From: Streptomyces fungicidicus
GTDB taxonomy: Bacteria > Actinomycetota > Actinomycetes > Streptomycetales > Streptomycetaceae
DNA length: 64,000 nucleotides
Reading direction: 5' to 3'
NCBI RefSeq assembly: GCF_003665435.1
Contig: NZ_CP023407.1
Span: forward strand, 4,885,501-4,949,500
The translations under genes were made by a program, and so were the position numbers. A model generated the notes under the pieces. It worked only from the letters and a program-made list of their open reading frames with translations. It had not been told where the DNA came from and ran no database searches. Of the stretch, positions 44,803-54,579 are shown in pieces (the first letter of the stretch is position 1; each line of letters starts with the position of its first letter).

Positions 44803-44824
44803 GTCTTCCTCCTCAGGGTGCGCA

Positions 44825-47800
44825 TCACGGCATCCCCCCGACAGGTACCTGACGACCTGTGTTGTGGTCCACGAACGAACCGAGGTTTCGTCCCCTGAGA
44901 TCGTTGGACACGAATGTGGGCGCGACCACGGTCTGCAGAGCCCCGGTTTCGGGGTCGATGCCGTAAGCACTCATGTGGAACCCGGTGGGTACCGTCCTGC
45001 GGCCACTGTAGCTCGGCCGCACCGTGTAGTAGACGTCCAGGTTCGCGTTGACGGCGTTCATGACCTTCTCCTCGTAATAGGCCATGTTCTTGTCACCCTG
45101 CCGGGACCCAATCTGCTTGGCATTGGCCCCACGTGCACATGTGGCGAGGTTGTGCGGGTCGGTACCGGACCCGCCCAACTGATTGGCGAGGAGGTGGCAC
45201 GCGTTGATGTTCTCTCGCACCGGTTTGGCCCCCAGGTGGGCGGCGGTCCTCTGCGCCCACCGGTATCCCGGCGGCGCGAAGACGCTGGGGTCCGTCTTCG
45301 TGCCCTTCTTCAGCGTCGCCTTGTTGAGGCAGGACGTCATGTAGGTGGCACGGTTGCCGTTCTTCTTGTCCAGGGCCCCGTGTTCGACCCAGCCGCAGCT
45401 GCTGGAGCTGTTGTCCGTCGACCGCGGCTTGGGATTGGGCTTGGGATTGGGCTTGGGTGCCGGCTCCGGCTCGTCGGACCCGGACGAGTCGTCGTCGGCC
45501 CTGTCTGCCACTTCCGAGGCCACCGTCACCACACCTGCCGTGACGACGGTTGCGCCCACCAGGGCAACGGTCGCCTCGGCCACCGGTATCGCGGCGAGCA
45601 GGAAGAAGAAGTGGCCGTCGACCTCCACGCTGCTGGTGGGGTTACCACCGGTGAAGGCGTAACGGTTGCCGGTGAAGGGGTCGGTGCCGAGCCCCATGTC
45701 GGCGAGGGCGCCGTTGTACATGTCCCGGGTGGTGAAGCGGTTGAGGCCCGGGTCGTAGTCGCGGAATCCCATGTCGTAGGTTCCCGATTGGGCGTCCCAG
45801 CGCTTGGAGTTGTAGCGGTAGGGGTTGTACTCCTCCTTGGTGGGATCGGCGGCGTCGGGCTTGTCGATGCCGGTGAACTCGGATGTGTCGTCCGAACCGT
45901 AGGCGGTGTAGCCGTAGGTGGCCTTCGTGTCGCCGTTCTTGTCCGTCAGGGTCTCGACGTCGGTGTGGCTGTTGTAGCCGTAGTAGCCGTCCTCCGTCGT
46001 ACCGTCCGTGTTGTGCTTGACCTGCGACAGGCGCACGCCCCACGGGCTGTACTGGTACGACTTCGTCAGCTGACCGGCGACCTCCTCGGTCAGCACCTCA
46101 TCGGACAGGCCCAGGTAGTTGAACTGGGACGTCTTGCCGTCGGCGGTCTTGGATACGGTGCGGTCGAGCGGGTCGAAGGTGTAGGTGGTGGACTTCATCG
46201 CGCCGTCGCCGTCCCTCGTCTGGGACTCGATGACGTGGTCGAAGCCGTCGTAGATGCTCCGCGAGACGATGCGACCGCCGCTGGTGACGGATTCCTGGCG
46301 GCCGAACGGGTCGTAGTTGAAGGTGGACGTGGCCCCCGAAGTGGTGGAGGTCAGCAGCCGGTTACGGTCGTAGGTGAAGGTCGTGGACGTGTCCTTCACC
46401 GTCTGGTTGATGACGTTGGCGTTGTCGTCGTGAACGTACGTCTCGGTGGCGGCGCCGTTGCCGGTCTTGACCGACTCGGACAGCCGATCGACCGGGTCAT
46501 AGGTGTAGTTGGTGGTGGAGTCGAGATAGGCCGCGTGGTTGTCGGCGTTCATCTTCTTCGCCACGTCCTGCGCCTTGTTGCCGTTGGCGTCGTAGGCGTA
46601 GGTGTGCGACGAGACGAGAGTGCCGTTCGGCTTCTTCTCCTCCTGGGTCCGCAGCACGCCGTCGAGGTAATAGGTGTAGTCGACGGTGTTGTTGTTGGCC
46701 TTCGTCTCCTGCCGCACCTGGCCGCGGTCCGTGTAGGTGTACGACGTCACCTTCGGCGAGGTGTCGCTCGCGCTCTTGCCGACAGAGACCGTCTTGACCA
46801 GCTCACGCAGGTCGTAGGTGTACGCGGAGTACTGGTCGGGGTGGGTGACCGTCTCGGGCTGACTGTTGGCGTCGTAGGTGTAGGTGGTGGAGGTCTTCTC
46901 CTCACCCGCCAGCGCCTCGGTGATCTTCTGGACCTGGTTCAAGCCCGTGTAGGCGACTGTGTACGCGTCGACCTGCGTCCCGGACGAGGTGTCGTCGATC
47001 GACGTCAGGTTGCCGTTGACGTCGTAGGCGTAGGTGAAGGTGTGCTTCTCCGTGTCCGCGTCGCCGGAGTTGTCGCGCACCAGCTTGACTCCGTCGGCCA
47101 CGACGGCGCCGCCGCTGCTCTGGAACAACTGGAGCTTGGACGCGTTGCCCTGCGTGAAGGTGTACGTGCCGAGCGGGACCCAGGTGCCGGCCCCGGTGGC
47201 CTGGCTGACGGTCTTGTCCGTGCTCCCGCCTGCGTGCGTGACCGTGTACTTCGCCGTCGTCGTAGCGCCGGTGACCTGCGGGAATTTGACGTAGGCGGTG
47301 TAGGTGCCGTCCCTGGGGATGTTCAGCGTCCAGGTGAACGCGTCCGACCCGGTTCCTGAGGCGTGCACCTGGTGGTCGTAGCCCTGCTGTCCGGCGACGC
47401 TGCCCTTGGTCCAGGTGCCGATGGAACTGGTGTTCTGGGTGTCGGAGTTGTCGACGAGCGGGACGGCGCTGCCCACCGGCACACCGTCGTCGGTCTTGGA
47501 CTTCAGTTTGCCGTTCGGGTAGTACGTCCAGCCCATCGTGCGCTTGAGGGAGCCGCCCGCCGAGCTCAGGGTCCTGGCTGTCTGCTGTCCCAGCTCGTTG
47601 TAGCCGTAGGTGGTGGTGATGTCCCACGGGTCGGTCGACGACTTGATCCACCCGTTGTCGAAGTAGTCGACGGTGGAGTCGTTGCGAACCGTCTGGCCCT
47701 CCGACGGTGGCAGCGAGGTCTTGGTGACCCGGCCCACCTTGTCGTAAGTAGTCTGGGTGTAGACGTTCGGGCTGTTGTAACGGGTGTCCGCCGGGTCGTA

Positions 47801-50800
47801 CGGCTGGAACTGCTTGACCGGGCGGTTCAGCGCGTCGTACTCGGTACGCGCGGTGAACGCCGTGGTCGTCCCGGCCTCGACGGCCCGCGGGGTGATCACC
47901 TTGGTGGTGTTGCCGACCTGGTCGTACTCGTACCGGGTCGTGCGGTACGTGATCGGGCCGGTACCGTCGTGCGGAACCTTGACCTCGGTCTGCTTGCCCC
48001 GCTCGTCGTAGCTGACCGTGGTGGTGTTGTTCTCGGCGTCCGTCGTGGAGACGACCAGCGAGTCCTTGTCGTAGGACTGCTTCGTGGTCTGGCCGGCCGC
48101 GTCCGTGGTGACCGTGGCCCGGTGGTTGAGGTCGTAGGCCGTTTTGACTGTGAAGTCGGCCGGGTCGGCGGTCGCGTTCTTCTTCGGGTCGATGACGGTG
48201 GTGACGTTGCCGACGTTGTCGTATTCGTAGGACAGCTTGTCCTTTGCGGCATTGACCACGGAGGACAACTGGTAGATCTCGTTGTAGGTGTTGGTGGTGA
48301 CGTAGTCGTCGGGAACTGCGGTGGTAGCAGTGCCCTTGGGCTCCGTGGTCGTCTTCAGGTGACCGGTCTTGTCGTAGGTGTAGGTCGTCCTCTTCTCAGG
48401 ACCGGTCGGGGTGTCCTTCGGCGCGGTGGCCGAGGTGATCTGGTCCGCAGCGTCGTACACCGCTGTAGACACCGCGCCGTTGGGCGCCATGGACGTGGTG
48501 ACATTGTCGTTGGCGTCGTACACGGGCGCCGGAGTGGTGATCAGCTCACCTGCCGCCTGGTCCTTCGGCACCGTGCTGACCAGCGGTCGGCCGAACGTGT
48601 CGTACGTCTGCGTGGTCTTCTTGCCCAGGGCGTCGGTGACCTCGCGGACCTGGCCGCGTTCGTCGTAGACGAACGTCGCCGACGCGCCCAATGCGTCCGT
48701 GATCGTCGCCGGGTAGCCGGTGGGGCCGAACTCGCTGTTGGTCGTCGGGTTGCCGTTGGCGTCGACTGCCTTGGTGAGCTGTCCGTGGGAGTTGTACTCG
48801 TACGACGTCGTGTAGTCGCCCGCCGTCGCCGTCGCGACGCCCTTGGGGTCGGTGACCGTCTTCAGGTTGCCGAAGTCGTCGTAGCCGAACTGCCAGGCGC
48901 GGCCCTCGGGTGAGGTCTTGCGCCACAGGTCGGCGGCGTAGCCGTCGGCGCGGGTCTGGTACTCGTACGTCGCCGCGTCGGCCGGCCACTTGGAGGTGTC
49001 CGTCACACACGCGGTCGCCTGGTCGGGCACGCCCGCCTTGTTGTTCTCCGCGTCACGCGACCAGAGCGGGTTGCCGGTCTTCTGGTCGTAGCAGTACGCG
49101 GTCTTCGCTCCGTTGGCCTCCTCCAGGTAGGTGACGTTGTTGTCCGCGTCCCAGCTCATCTTGGCGGTCTGGGACTTGGCGTTGGTGGTCTGGACGGGGC
49201 GGCCGTAGTCGTCGGTGACGTACTTCGTCGCGTGGGACTCGGCGTCCGTCACGGTGGTGTCCGTGAACTTGGGGTTCGCGGTGTTCGCCGCGTAGGTGAA
49301 GCCCGTGTTCCCGCCGAGGCGGTCGGTGACGGTCTTCGTCCACCAGTGGTACTTCGGGTCGTCACCGCTCTGCGGGGCGTAGTACGCCAGGTCGGTGTCG
49401 TTGCCGCGCGGGTCGGTGGCGGTGACCAGCTTGACGTTCTTGTTGCCCTGGGTGGCGTCGTAGGTGAACTTGAAGGTCTTCGGCTGGTCGGAGCCGGCAC
49501 CGTCGACCATGCGGCCGAGCAGGCCCTTCTCGGTGTAGTAGAAGGAGATCTTGCGGCCCGAGATGTCCGTCATGGACGCCACGTGGTCGTAGATCTTGGA
49601 GTTGGTGAGGTTGGTGTCCGAGACCAGGGCGCCGCTGTCGTCGACGTATGAGTACGTCGCGTCACCCTTGAGGTAGTAGCCGACGCTCAGCGACTTCCGG
49701 CCCGCGGGGTCGGTGATGTACTTGAGGAACTTGGTCGGCTTGTTGTTGGACTTGCGTTCCTCGTACGTGTACGTCTGCGTGTTGCCGTTCTTGTCGACCA
49801 CCGAGGTCAGATAGCCGTCGCAGCCGAACAGGAAGCGGGTGCCGTCCGGGCGCAGCATGGTCCAGGCGTCCGGGACCGGGTCCTTGTTGGGCTTGCAGTC
49901 CAGGCCGTCCTTCATCGACAGCCGGTAGTGGACGCCCGCCGGGGCCTTGAAGGTGCCGTCGGCCTGCTTGTGGAAGACGTGTGTGGTGCCGTCGCCGTCC
50001 GGCAGGCGGACCTCGGTCGGGTTGGGGTTGGGGTGGAAGTCCAGCGGTGCGCCCAGGCGGATGGGGCCCGCCAGCTGCGCCGACCAGCCCGCGCCCGAGA
50101 CCGTGTCACTGGTGTCGAGTGAGTTGTAGGAGAAGCGCGCGAACGTCGTCAGGCCGCGTCCCGGGTTGGTGAACGCGTTGTAGGACCAGACGCTGTTGCC
50201 GGAGGACAGGTTGTTCATCACCGTCGCGCCGGCGCCGGTGTTCTTGCCGGTGTAGGAGTAGAACTTCTCCAGGCCGAGCTGGTTGGAGGTGGGGTCCTCG
50301 ACCGCCACGCTCTGCTTCAGCGACGGGATGCCGTTCGTGCCGGCCGACAGCCAGCTGCCGTCGGCGGTCTTGCGGACGTCCCAGCCGAGCACGTACTCGC
50401 CGCGCTTGTTGCCGGAGTCCGAGTTGACCGGTGTGGCGACCTTCGCCTGGATGGTGGCCGACTTGCCGGGCAGCAGTTCCGGGATCGGGGTGGCGAGCTG
50501 GTTGCCCCCGGTGGTGACGTCCGTGCCGTCGGGGAGCTTCCACGTGTAGGACAGCTCCCGCTCGCCCGCCGCCCACTTGGCGGAGGTGGTGTTGGTGACC
50601 GTGAAGTCCACCGTGTAGGTGGTGTTCGGGGTCATCCGGGAGGGAGTCTGCGGGGCGTAGTACGTGTCCTCCGTGGTGGAGTCGACGTAGATGACCTGCA
50701 TGTACGGGCGCAGCTGCGGGTCGGCGGCCTCGGCGGACAGGAACAGGGTGCGCTCCTGCGGGCCGGTGGACGACTCGTCCTTCAGCTTGACGGCGACGCC

Positions 50801-53572
50801 CTTGTTGCCGGCGGGGGCGTCGATCCAGCCCTGCATCAGGCTGGTGGCGTCCCACTCGCGGCGGCCGACGTCCGCCACCTGGCCGACCGTGCTGGAGACG
50901 GCGGCGGACATGTCACCGCCCGCGCTGCTCCAGGCGGTGGTGGATGAGGCGTTGTTCCACGTGGCCTGGGTCTCGGTGAAGTCCCGCGTCAGCGCGTGGA
51001 GTTCGTAGAGCGCCCCGTCGGTGTCGGTGGTGGTCTCCGCACCCCACAGGAACATCCGGTTGTTGATCACCGTGGCGGTCGACGGGATACCGGTGGTGGG
51101 GAACTTCAGCACCGCGCGGGTCTTGCCGTAGGTGCCGGAGTTGTTGCCGACGCTCAGCCACTTCTGGCCCACGTCCCAGGACTGGATGGTGTCCTGGTTG
51201 GTGGACGGCTGCGCGGAGGAGAGGGTGGTGTCGGTGACGCCGCCCTGGCTGCCCTGGATGATCTTCATCGTCCGGCCGGCCTTCGGGATGCCGACGACGC
51301 GCGTCGGCGACCCGAGCAGTTCCCCGCTCTGCGTCTTCACCGCGATCTGGTAGTAGTACGACTTCCCGATCTCGCTCGAACTCGAGTCCGGCGTCGGTAC
51401 CGCGGTGGTGTCCGTGTACGTGGTGGCCGACGAGCTGATCGGCGCGATCAGGGTCGCCTCGGACGGCGTGAAGGCCTGCTGCGTGGAGCGGTGCAGCTGG
51501 TACTCCGCGATGTCCTGGCCGGTGTCACCGGTGGTGTTGGTGTACGCCTTCCAGGACAGCTCCGGGCCCGTGGAGTGCACCACGGTCGGGGAGTTCAGTG
51601 CCGTGCCCACCTTGCCGTAGGTCACTGTCAGGCGGGGGATGCCGGAGGTCTCGCCGCCGTAGTTGCCGTCACCGGCCTCGTAGCGGGGGCCGCCGAGCGG
51701 ACCGGTGGACGACTCGTCCTTCGCCGCCAGCACGAAGCCGTGGTTGACGGCGGTGCCGCTCACCCACTTCTGCACCGTGTCGGCGACCGGGAACTCGTGC
51801 CACTGGTTGTACTCGCCCGTGTTCTTCACGATCTGGGCCGGGTTCACCAGGCGCACGGCGTCCGCGAGCACCGCGGTCGAGGTCGACGCCGGACCGTCGC
51901 CGAGGACGATCCTGCCGACCGTGCCCTTGGTGAACGGCAGCTGTCCGCCGTCGTTCAGCGACGTCCACACACCGTTGGTGCCGGCGGACTGGTCGACGGT
52001 GAACGTCTGCGAGCCGTCCCGGTGCGTCACCGTGTACGGGGCGTTCGTCGCCCGGTCGGTGGCCGCGACGTAGTGCACGTCCACGCGGTAGGTCGCGGTG
52101 TCGGTGACCTTCGGCTGCCAGGTGTACTTGTCGCCGGCGACCGCGTCCTTGTTGTAGCGGTAGTCCTGTCCGATCGCGTACTGCGTCAGCGTCGAGCCGG
52201 ACGTGGGCCAGGAGCCGGTCGCGGCCGTGGTGCCCGCGTCCCCGTCGTCGACCTGCACGCTCGTGCCGGACAGCTCGCCGACCAAGTCGGACGTGTTCGA
52301 CCAGTTGGCTTCCGCCTCGGTCCACGGACCGGTCGCGCGGTGCACCTCGATCGTGACGTTGTTGCCGTTGGTGGTGTGCGACTGGTCGAAGTAGACGCCC
52401 AGCCGGGCGCCGTCGACCTTCACCCCGGCCGGGATCTCGTCCAGCGGGAACTTCAGCAGCGAACGCGCCTGGGCAGTGGCGGAGGTCTTGCCCACCGCCA
52501 GCTTCCAGGACGAGTTGAAGTTCACGCCCGGCTGGTCCGACAGGACCATGGTGTCCTGCGAACCCGCCGGCGACGGAGCGATCGTGATCGTCGGGTCGAT
52601 CACGACCGGATACTGCCGGTCCTTCGCCGCCAGCCACTTCGCGTCCGGCGTGACCGTCAGCTTCCAGCCGTCACCGTCACGGACGAGCTTCTGCGTGACA
52701 TCGGCGCTGTACTCGTACCCGTACGGCGACGACGCCGACTTCTTCGCGTCCGTCATGTACGGGGCCGGTATCACCAGCACCGGCGTGTTCGGCAGCTCAC
52801 CGAAGAACGCGATCGAGCCGTCCTTTCGCGCCTTCGGCGTCAGACCCTCGGTGTCCAGGGTGAACGTGTACGTCACCGGCCCGGCCGGCCGCTCGGCCAG
52901 GGTGATGTCCTCCTTCACCCGGCCCGGACCTACCTCGTAGGACAGGTCCGCGCCGCCGACCGCGTCCTTGTAGGTGACCGTGTCGCCCTCGGCCTCCGGC
53001 TTCAGCGAGCCGCGCGCCCCCTCCAGGCCGAGGGTGACCGACCGACCCCCCTCGGCCGTCTCGAAGCGCAACAGCCGGTCCGGATCCGAACCGAACCAAC
53101 TGCGCCCGGTGTTGGTCTTGTTGGCGAAGACGAAGCCCTTGGCCTTCGTGCCTGCCACCCGGGTGTCGATCGCCTCCCACTTCTTCGACGCCGGGTCCCT
53201 GTAGGAGGTCGGGGCGGCCGTCAGCTCCGCCTCGACCCGGCCGTCGGACAGCTGCCAGAAGCGGGCCGACGGCGTGCGGCGAGAGGTCAGCTCCTTGACC
53301 CGCTTCGCCTTCGGCTCGGCTTTCCCCTTGGCCAGTTTCTGCCGGTCGGCCACTGGCCGGTCGCCGTACGACGGCGGCTTCGGGTCTTCTCCCTCGTCAT
53401 CCCCGAGCCAATCGGAGACCGTATCGAAAAACCCCTTGTCCTCGCCCTTTCCGGGCTCCGACGGTGGGGCCGCGTAAGCGACCTGCGGCAAGAGCGTTCC
53501 CGCAATCGCCGCGACCACCAGACAGGAGAGATATCTCCTGTACGGCACCTTCACCTGCATACCTTTCGACAT
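44825..53572 (-). CDS. Secreted RHS/YD-repeat polymorphic toxin
   Basis: A 2915-residue exported protein. ATG 53572 is preceded by GGAGGG at six bases and opens a signal peptide ending near YAAPP. Next come an acidic linker, two DNRLRE-type modules with an inserted golvesin-like domain, many YD repeats (GYDDFGNL, TYDANGQP and similar), a second golvesin-like domain, and the RHS-associated core ending GNPTSSVEVDGH at about residue 2653. The tip (about 262 residues) has a hydrophobic helix, a Pro/Lys linker, and a nuclease-like domain with NACHLLANQLGGSGTDPHNLATC and GDKNMAYYEEKV, as in DNA/RNA non-specific endonuclease toxins. The RHS shell would encapsulate the tip. The SUKH gene follows at 22 bases. 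Confidence 0.93.
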   Translation of the reverse strand: MSKGMQVKVPYRRYLSCLVVAAIAGTLLPQVAYAAPPSEPGKGEDKGFFDTVSDWLGDDEGEDPKPPSYGDRPVADRQKLAKGKAEPKAKRVKELTSRRTPSARFWQLSDGRVEAELTAAPTSYRDPASKKWEAIDTRVAGTKAKGFVFANKTNTGRSWFGSDPDRLLRFETAEGGRSVTLGLEGARGSLKPEAEGDTVTYKDAVGGADLSYEVGPGRVKEDITLAERPAGPVTYTFTLDTEGLTPKARKDGSIAFFGELPNTPVLVIPAPYMTDAKKSASSPYGYEYSADVTQKLVRDGDGWKLTVTPDAKWLAAKDRQYPVVIDPTITIAPSPAGSQDTMVLSDQPGVNFNSSWKLAVGKTSATAQARSLLKFPLDEIPAGVKVDGARLGVYFDQSHTTNGNNVTIEVHRATGPWTEAEANWSNTSDLVGELSGTSVQVDDGDAGTTAATGSWPTSGSTLTQYAIGQDYRYNKDAVAGDKYTWQPKVTDTATYRVDVHYVAATDRATNAPYTVTHRDGSQTFTVDQSAGTNGVWTSLNDGGQLPFTKGTVGRIVLGDGPASTSTAVLADAVRLVNPAQIVKNTGEYNQWHEFPVADTVQKWVSGTAVNHGFVLAAKDESSTGPLGGPRYEAGDGNYGGETSGIPRLTVTYGKVGTALNSPTVVHSTGPELSWKAYTNTTGDTGQDIAEYQLHRSTQQAFTPSEATLIAPISSSATTYTDTTAVPTPDSSSSEIGKSYYYQIAVKTQSGELLGSPTRVVGIPKAGRTMKIIQGSQGGVTDTTLSSAQPSTNQDTIQSWDVGQKWLSVGNNSGTYGKTRAVLKFPTTGIPSTATVINNRMFLWGAETTTDTDGALYELHALTRDFTETQATWNNASSTTAWSSAGGDMSAAVSSTVGQVADVGRREWDATSLMQGWIDAPAGNKGVAVKLKDESSTGPQERTLFLSAEAADPQLRPYMQVIYVDSTTEDTYYAPQTPSRMTPNTTYTVDFTVTNTTSAKWAAGERELSYTWKLPDGTDVTTGGNQLATPIPELLPGKSATIQAKVATPVNSDSGNKRGEYVLGWDVRKTADGSWLSAGTNGIPSLKQSVAVEDPTSNQLGLEKFYSYTGKNTGAGATVMNNLSSGNSVWSYNAFTNPGRGLTTFARFSYNSLDTSDTVSGAGWSAQLAGPIRLGAPLDFHPNPNPTEVRLPDGDGTTHVFHKQADGTFKAPAGVHYRLSMKDGLDCKPNKDPVPDAWTMLRPDGTRFLFGCDGYLTSVVDKNGNTQTYTYEERKSNNKPTKFLKYITDPAGRKSLSVGYYLKGDATYSYVDDSGALVSDTNLTNSKIYDHVASMTDISGRKISFYYTEKGLLGRMVDGAGSDQPKTFKFTYDATQGNKNVKLVTATDPRGNDTDLAYYAPQSGDDPKYHWWTKTVTDRLGGNTGFTYAANTANPKFTDTTVTDAESHATKYVTDDYGRPVQTTNAKSQTAKMSWDADNNVTYLEEANGAKTAYCYDQKTGNPLWSRDAENNKAGVPDQATACVTDTSKWPADAATYEYQTRADGYAADLWRKTSPEGRAWQFGYDDFGNLKTVTDPKGVATATAGDYTTSYEYNSHGQLTKAVDANGNPTTNSEFGPTGYPATITDALGASATFVYDERGQVREVTDALGKKTTQTYDTFGRPLVSTVPKDQAAGELITTPAPVYDANDNVTTSMAPNGAVSTAVYDAADQITSATAPKDTPTGPEKRTTYTYDKTGHLKTTTEPKGTATTAVPDDYVTTNTYNEIYQLSSVVNAAKDKLSYEYDNVGNVTTVIDPKKNATADPADFTVKTAYDLNHRATVTTDAAGQTTKQSYDKDSLVVSTTDAENNTTTVSYDERGKQTEVKVPHDGTGPITYRTTRYEYDQVGNTTKVITPRAVEAGTTTAFTARTEYDALNRPVKQFQPYDPADTRYNSPNVYTQTTYDKVGRVTKTSLPPSEGQTVRNDSTVDYFDNGWIKSSTDPWDITTTYGYNELGQQTARTLSSAGGSLKRTMGWTYYPNGKLKSKTDDGVPVGSAVPLVDNSDTQNTSSIGTWTKGSVAGQQGYDHQVHASGTGSDAFTWTLNIPRDGTYTAYVKFPQVTGATTTAKYTVTHAGGSTDKTVSQATGAGTWVPLGTYTFTQGNASKLQLFQSSGGAVVADGVKLVRDNSGDADTEKHTFTYAYDVNGNLTSIDDTSSGTQVDAYTVAYTGLNQVQKITEALAGEEKTSTTYTYDANSQPETVTHPDQYSAYTYDLRELVKTVSVGKSASDTSPKVTSYTYTDRGQVRQETKANNNTVDYTYYLDGVLRTQEEKKPNGTLVSSHTYAYDANGNKAQDVAKKMNADNHAAYLDSTTNYTYDPVDRLSESVKTGNGAATETYVHDDNANVINQTVKDTSTTFTYDRNRLLTSTTSGATSTFNYDPFGRQESVTSGGRIVSRSIYDGFDHVIESQTRDGDGAMKSTTYTFDPLDRTVSKTADGKTSQFNYLGLSDEVLTEEVAGQLTKSYQYSPWGVRLSQVKHNTDGTTEDGYYGYNSHTDVETLTDKNGDTKATYGYTAYGSDDTSEFTGIDKPDAADPTKEEYNPYRYNSKRWDAQSGTYDMGFRDYDPGLNRFTTRDMYNGALADMGLGTDPFTGNRYAFTGGNPTSSVEVDGHFFFLLAAIPVAEATVALVGATVVTAGVVTVASEVADRADDDSSGSDEPEPAPKPNPKPNPKPRSTDNSSSSCGWVEHGALDKKNGNRATYMTSCLNKATLKKGTKTDPSVFAPPGYRWAQRTAAHLGAKPVRENINACHLLANQLGGSGTDPHNLATCARGANAKQIGSRQGDKNMAYYEEKVMNAVNANLDVYYTVRPSYSGRRTVPTGFHMSAYGIDPETGALQTVVAPTFVSNDLRGRNLGSFVDHNTGRQVPVGGMP

Positions 53573-53901
53573 CGGCGGCCCTCCCGCCGAACGCGAAACG
53601 GGCGCGCCGAACGAGCCGTCGCGGAGAGTTCCGGACGGCTTGGTGCATAGCTGTGCGGCACCCTCGCGAACAGGTGAAACACCGGTCGCGGGGCGCAGCG
53701 GCGGGATTATTGACCAGGCGGCTGACGTGCTGTCAAGCGAACGGACATATAGGGACGTTGAAGCGCGGAAACGCAGTCGGTACGCCCTCTTTTGTCTTAT
53801 CGCTCGCGCGGCCCGCTCCGCATGGTGTATAACCGCCCGGTTCACGCGCAGGTCTGTCCCGCAAGGACCGGAAACGAAGCAAAGAAAGTCGAGAACATTT
53901 C
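53573..53901. other. Divergent promoter region of RHS gene
   Basis: About 330 bases between the RHS start and the MmpS-like gene. It is A+T-richer than its flanks and must hold two divergent promoters. I see no convincing consensus pair or long palindrome. Confidence 0.4.
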
Positions 53902-54429
53902 ATGTCACCCAAGGAATTCGCGGAAGAATCCGCGGCGCCGGAGAACGCGAATGCGCCGGAGAACACGAATGCGGCGGAAGTCGAGAATGACGGCGGCGCA
54001 GTCGGCGCAGTCGGCGGAGACGGCGGAGGCGGTCGGGCCGGGTTGGTGATCGCCGCCGTCCTGCTGCTCGCCTGCGGCGGTCTCGTCGGCTATGGACTGC
54101 TGGACACGGAGGACGAGCCGGAACCGCCGGCGACGCGGACCGCCGCCGTGACCTACGAGGTCACCGGCGACGGACCGGCCGAGATCTCCTACCTCGGCCG
54201 GGACACGGACGGCGCGGCCACCGTCATCCGGGACGCCGAACTGCCATGGAAGCGGACCGTCCAGGTGCCGTTGGGCCAGGCTCCCACCGTGGCCGTCGTC
54301 CTCGGCGAGAAGGGCGGACAGGCCGCCTGCACCCTCGCGGTCCGCGGCAAGCACCTGCAAAGCGCTACGGCGGCGGGTGAGTTCGGGCGCGCCACCTGCG
54401 CGGCCGGGCAACTCTCCGACGGCGGCTGA
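53902..54429 (+). CDS. MmpS-like single-pass membrane protein
   Basis: A 175-residue protein. The first 45 residues are an Asn/Glu/Ala-rich tract (ENANAPENTNAAEVEN). One transmembrane helix spans about 47-68 (GLVIAAVLLLACGGLVGYGLL). The exported part, AAVTYEVTGDGPAEISYLGRD to CTLAVRGK, resembles the MmpS beta-sandwich. In mycobacteria, MmpS proteins assist MmpL exporters; none is near here. Divergent from the RHS gene, so a link with toxin export is possible but unproven. Confidence 0.8.
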   Translation: MSPKEFAEESAAPENANAPENTNAAEVENDGGAVGAVGGDGGGGRAGLVIAAVLLLACGGLVGYGLLDTEDEPEPPATRTAAVTYEVTGDGPAEISYLGRDTDGAATVIRDAELPWKRTVQVPLGQAPTVAVVLGEKGGQAACTLAVRGKHLQSATAAGEFGRATCAAGQLSDGG

Positions 54430-54579
54430 GCGGCGTCGCCACGCCGCCGGAAACATGCCGTGTCGCGGAAGGGGCCGGAGTACGCTCTCGATCTTGCACG
54501 ACCGAACGGCTGTTCCCCCGTTTCGTAGGCGGGGTGCGGCCGTCCAGACGGTCGCCGACACAGCCTGTGGGGGGCACAG

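Noticed and set aside
50996..53650. An 884-codon plus-strand frame opposite the RHS gene
   Set aside because: Val/Arg/Gly-rich shadow of the YD-repeat protein with no recognisable domain.
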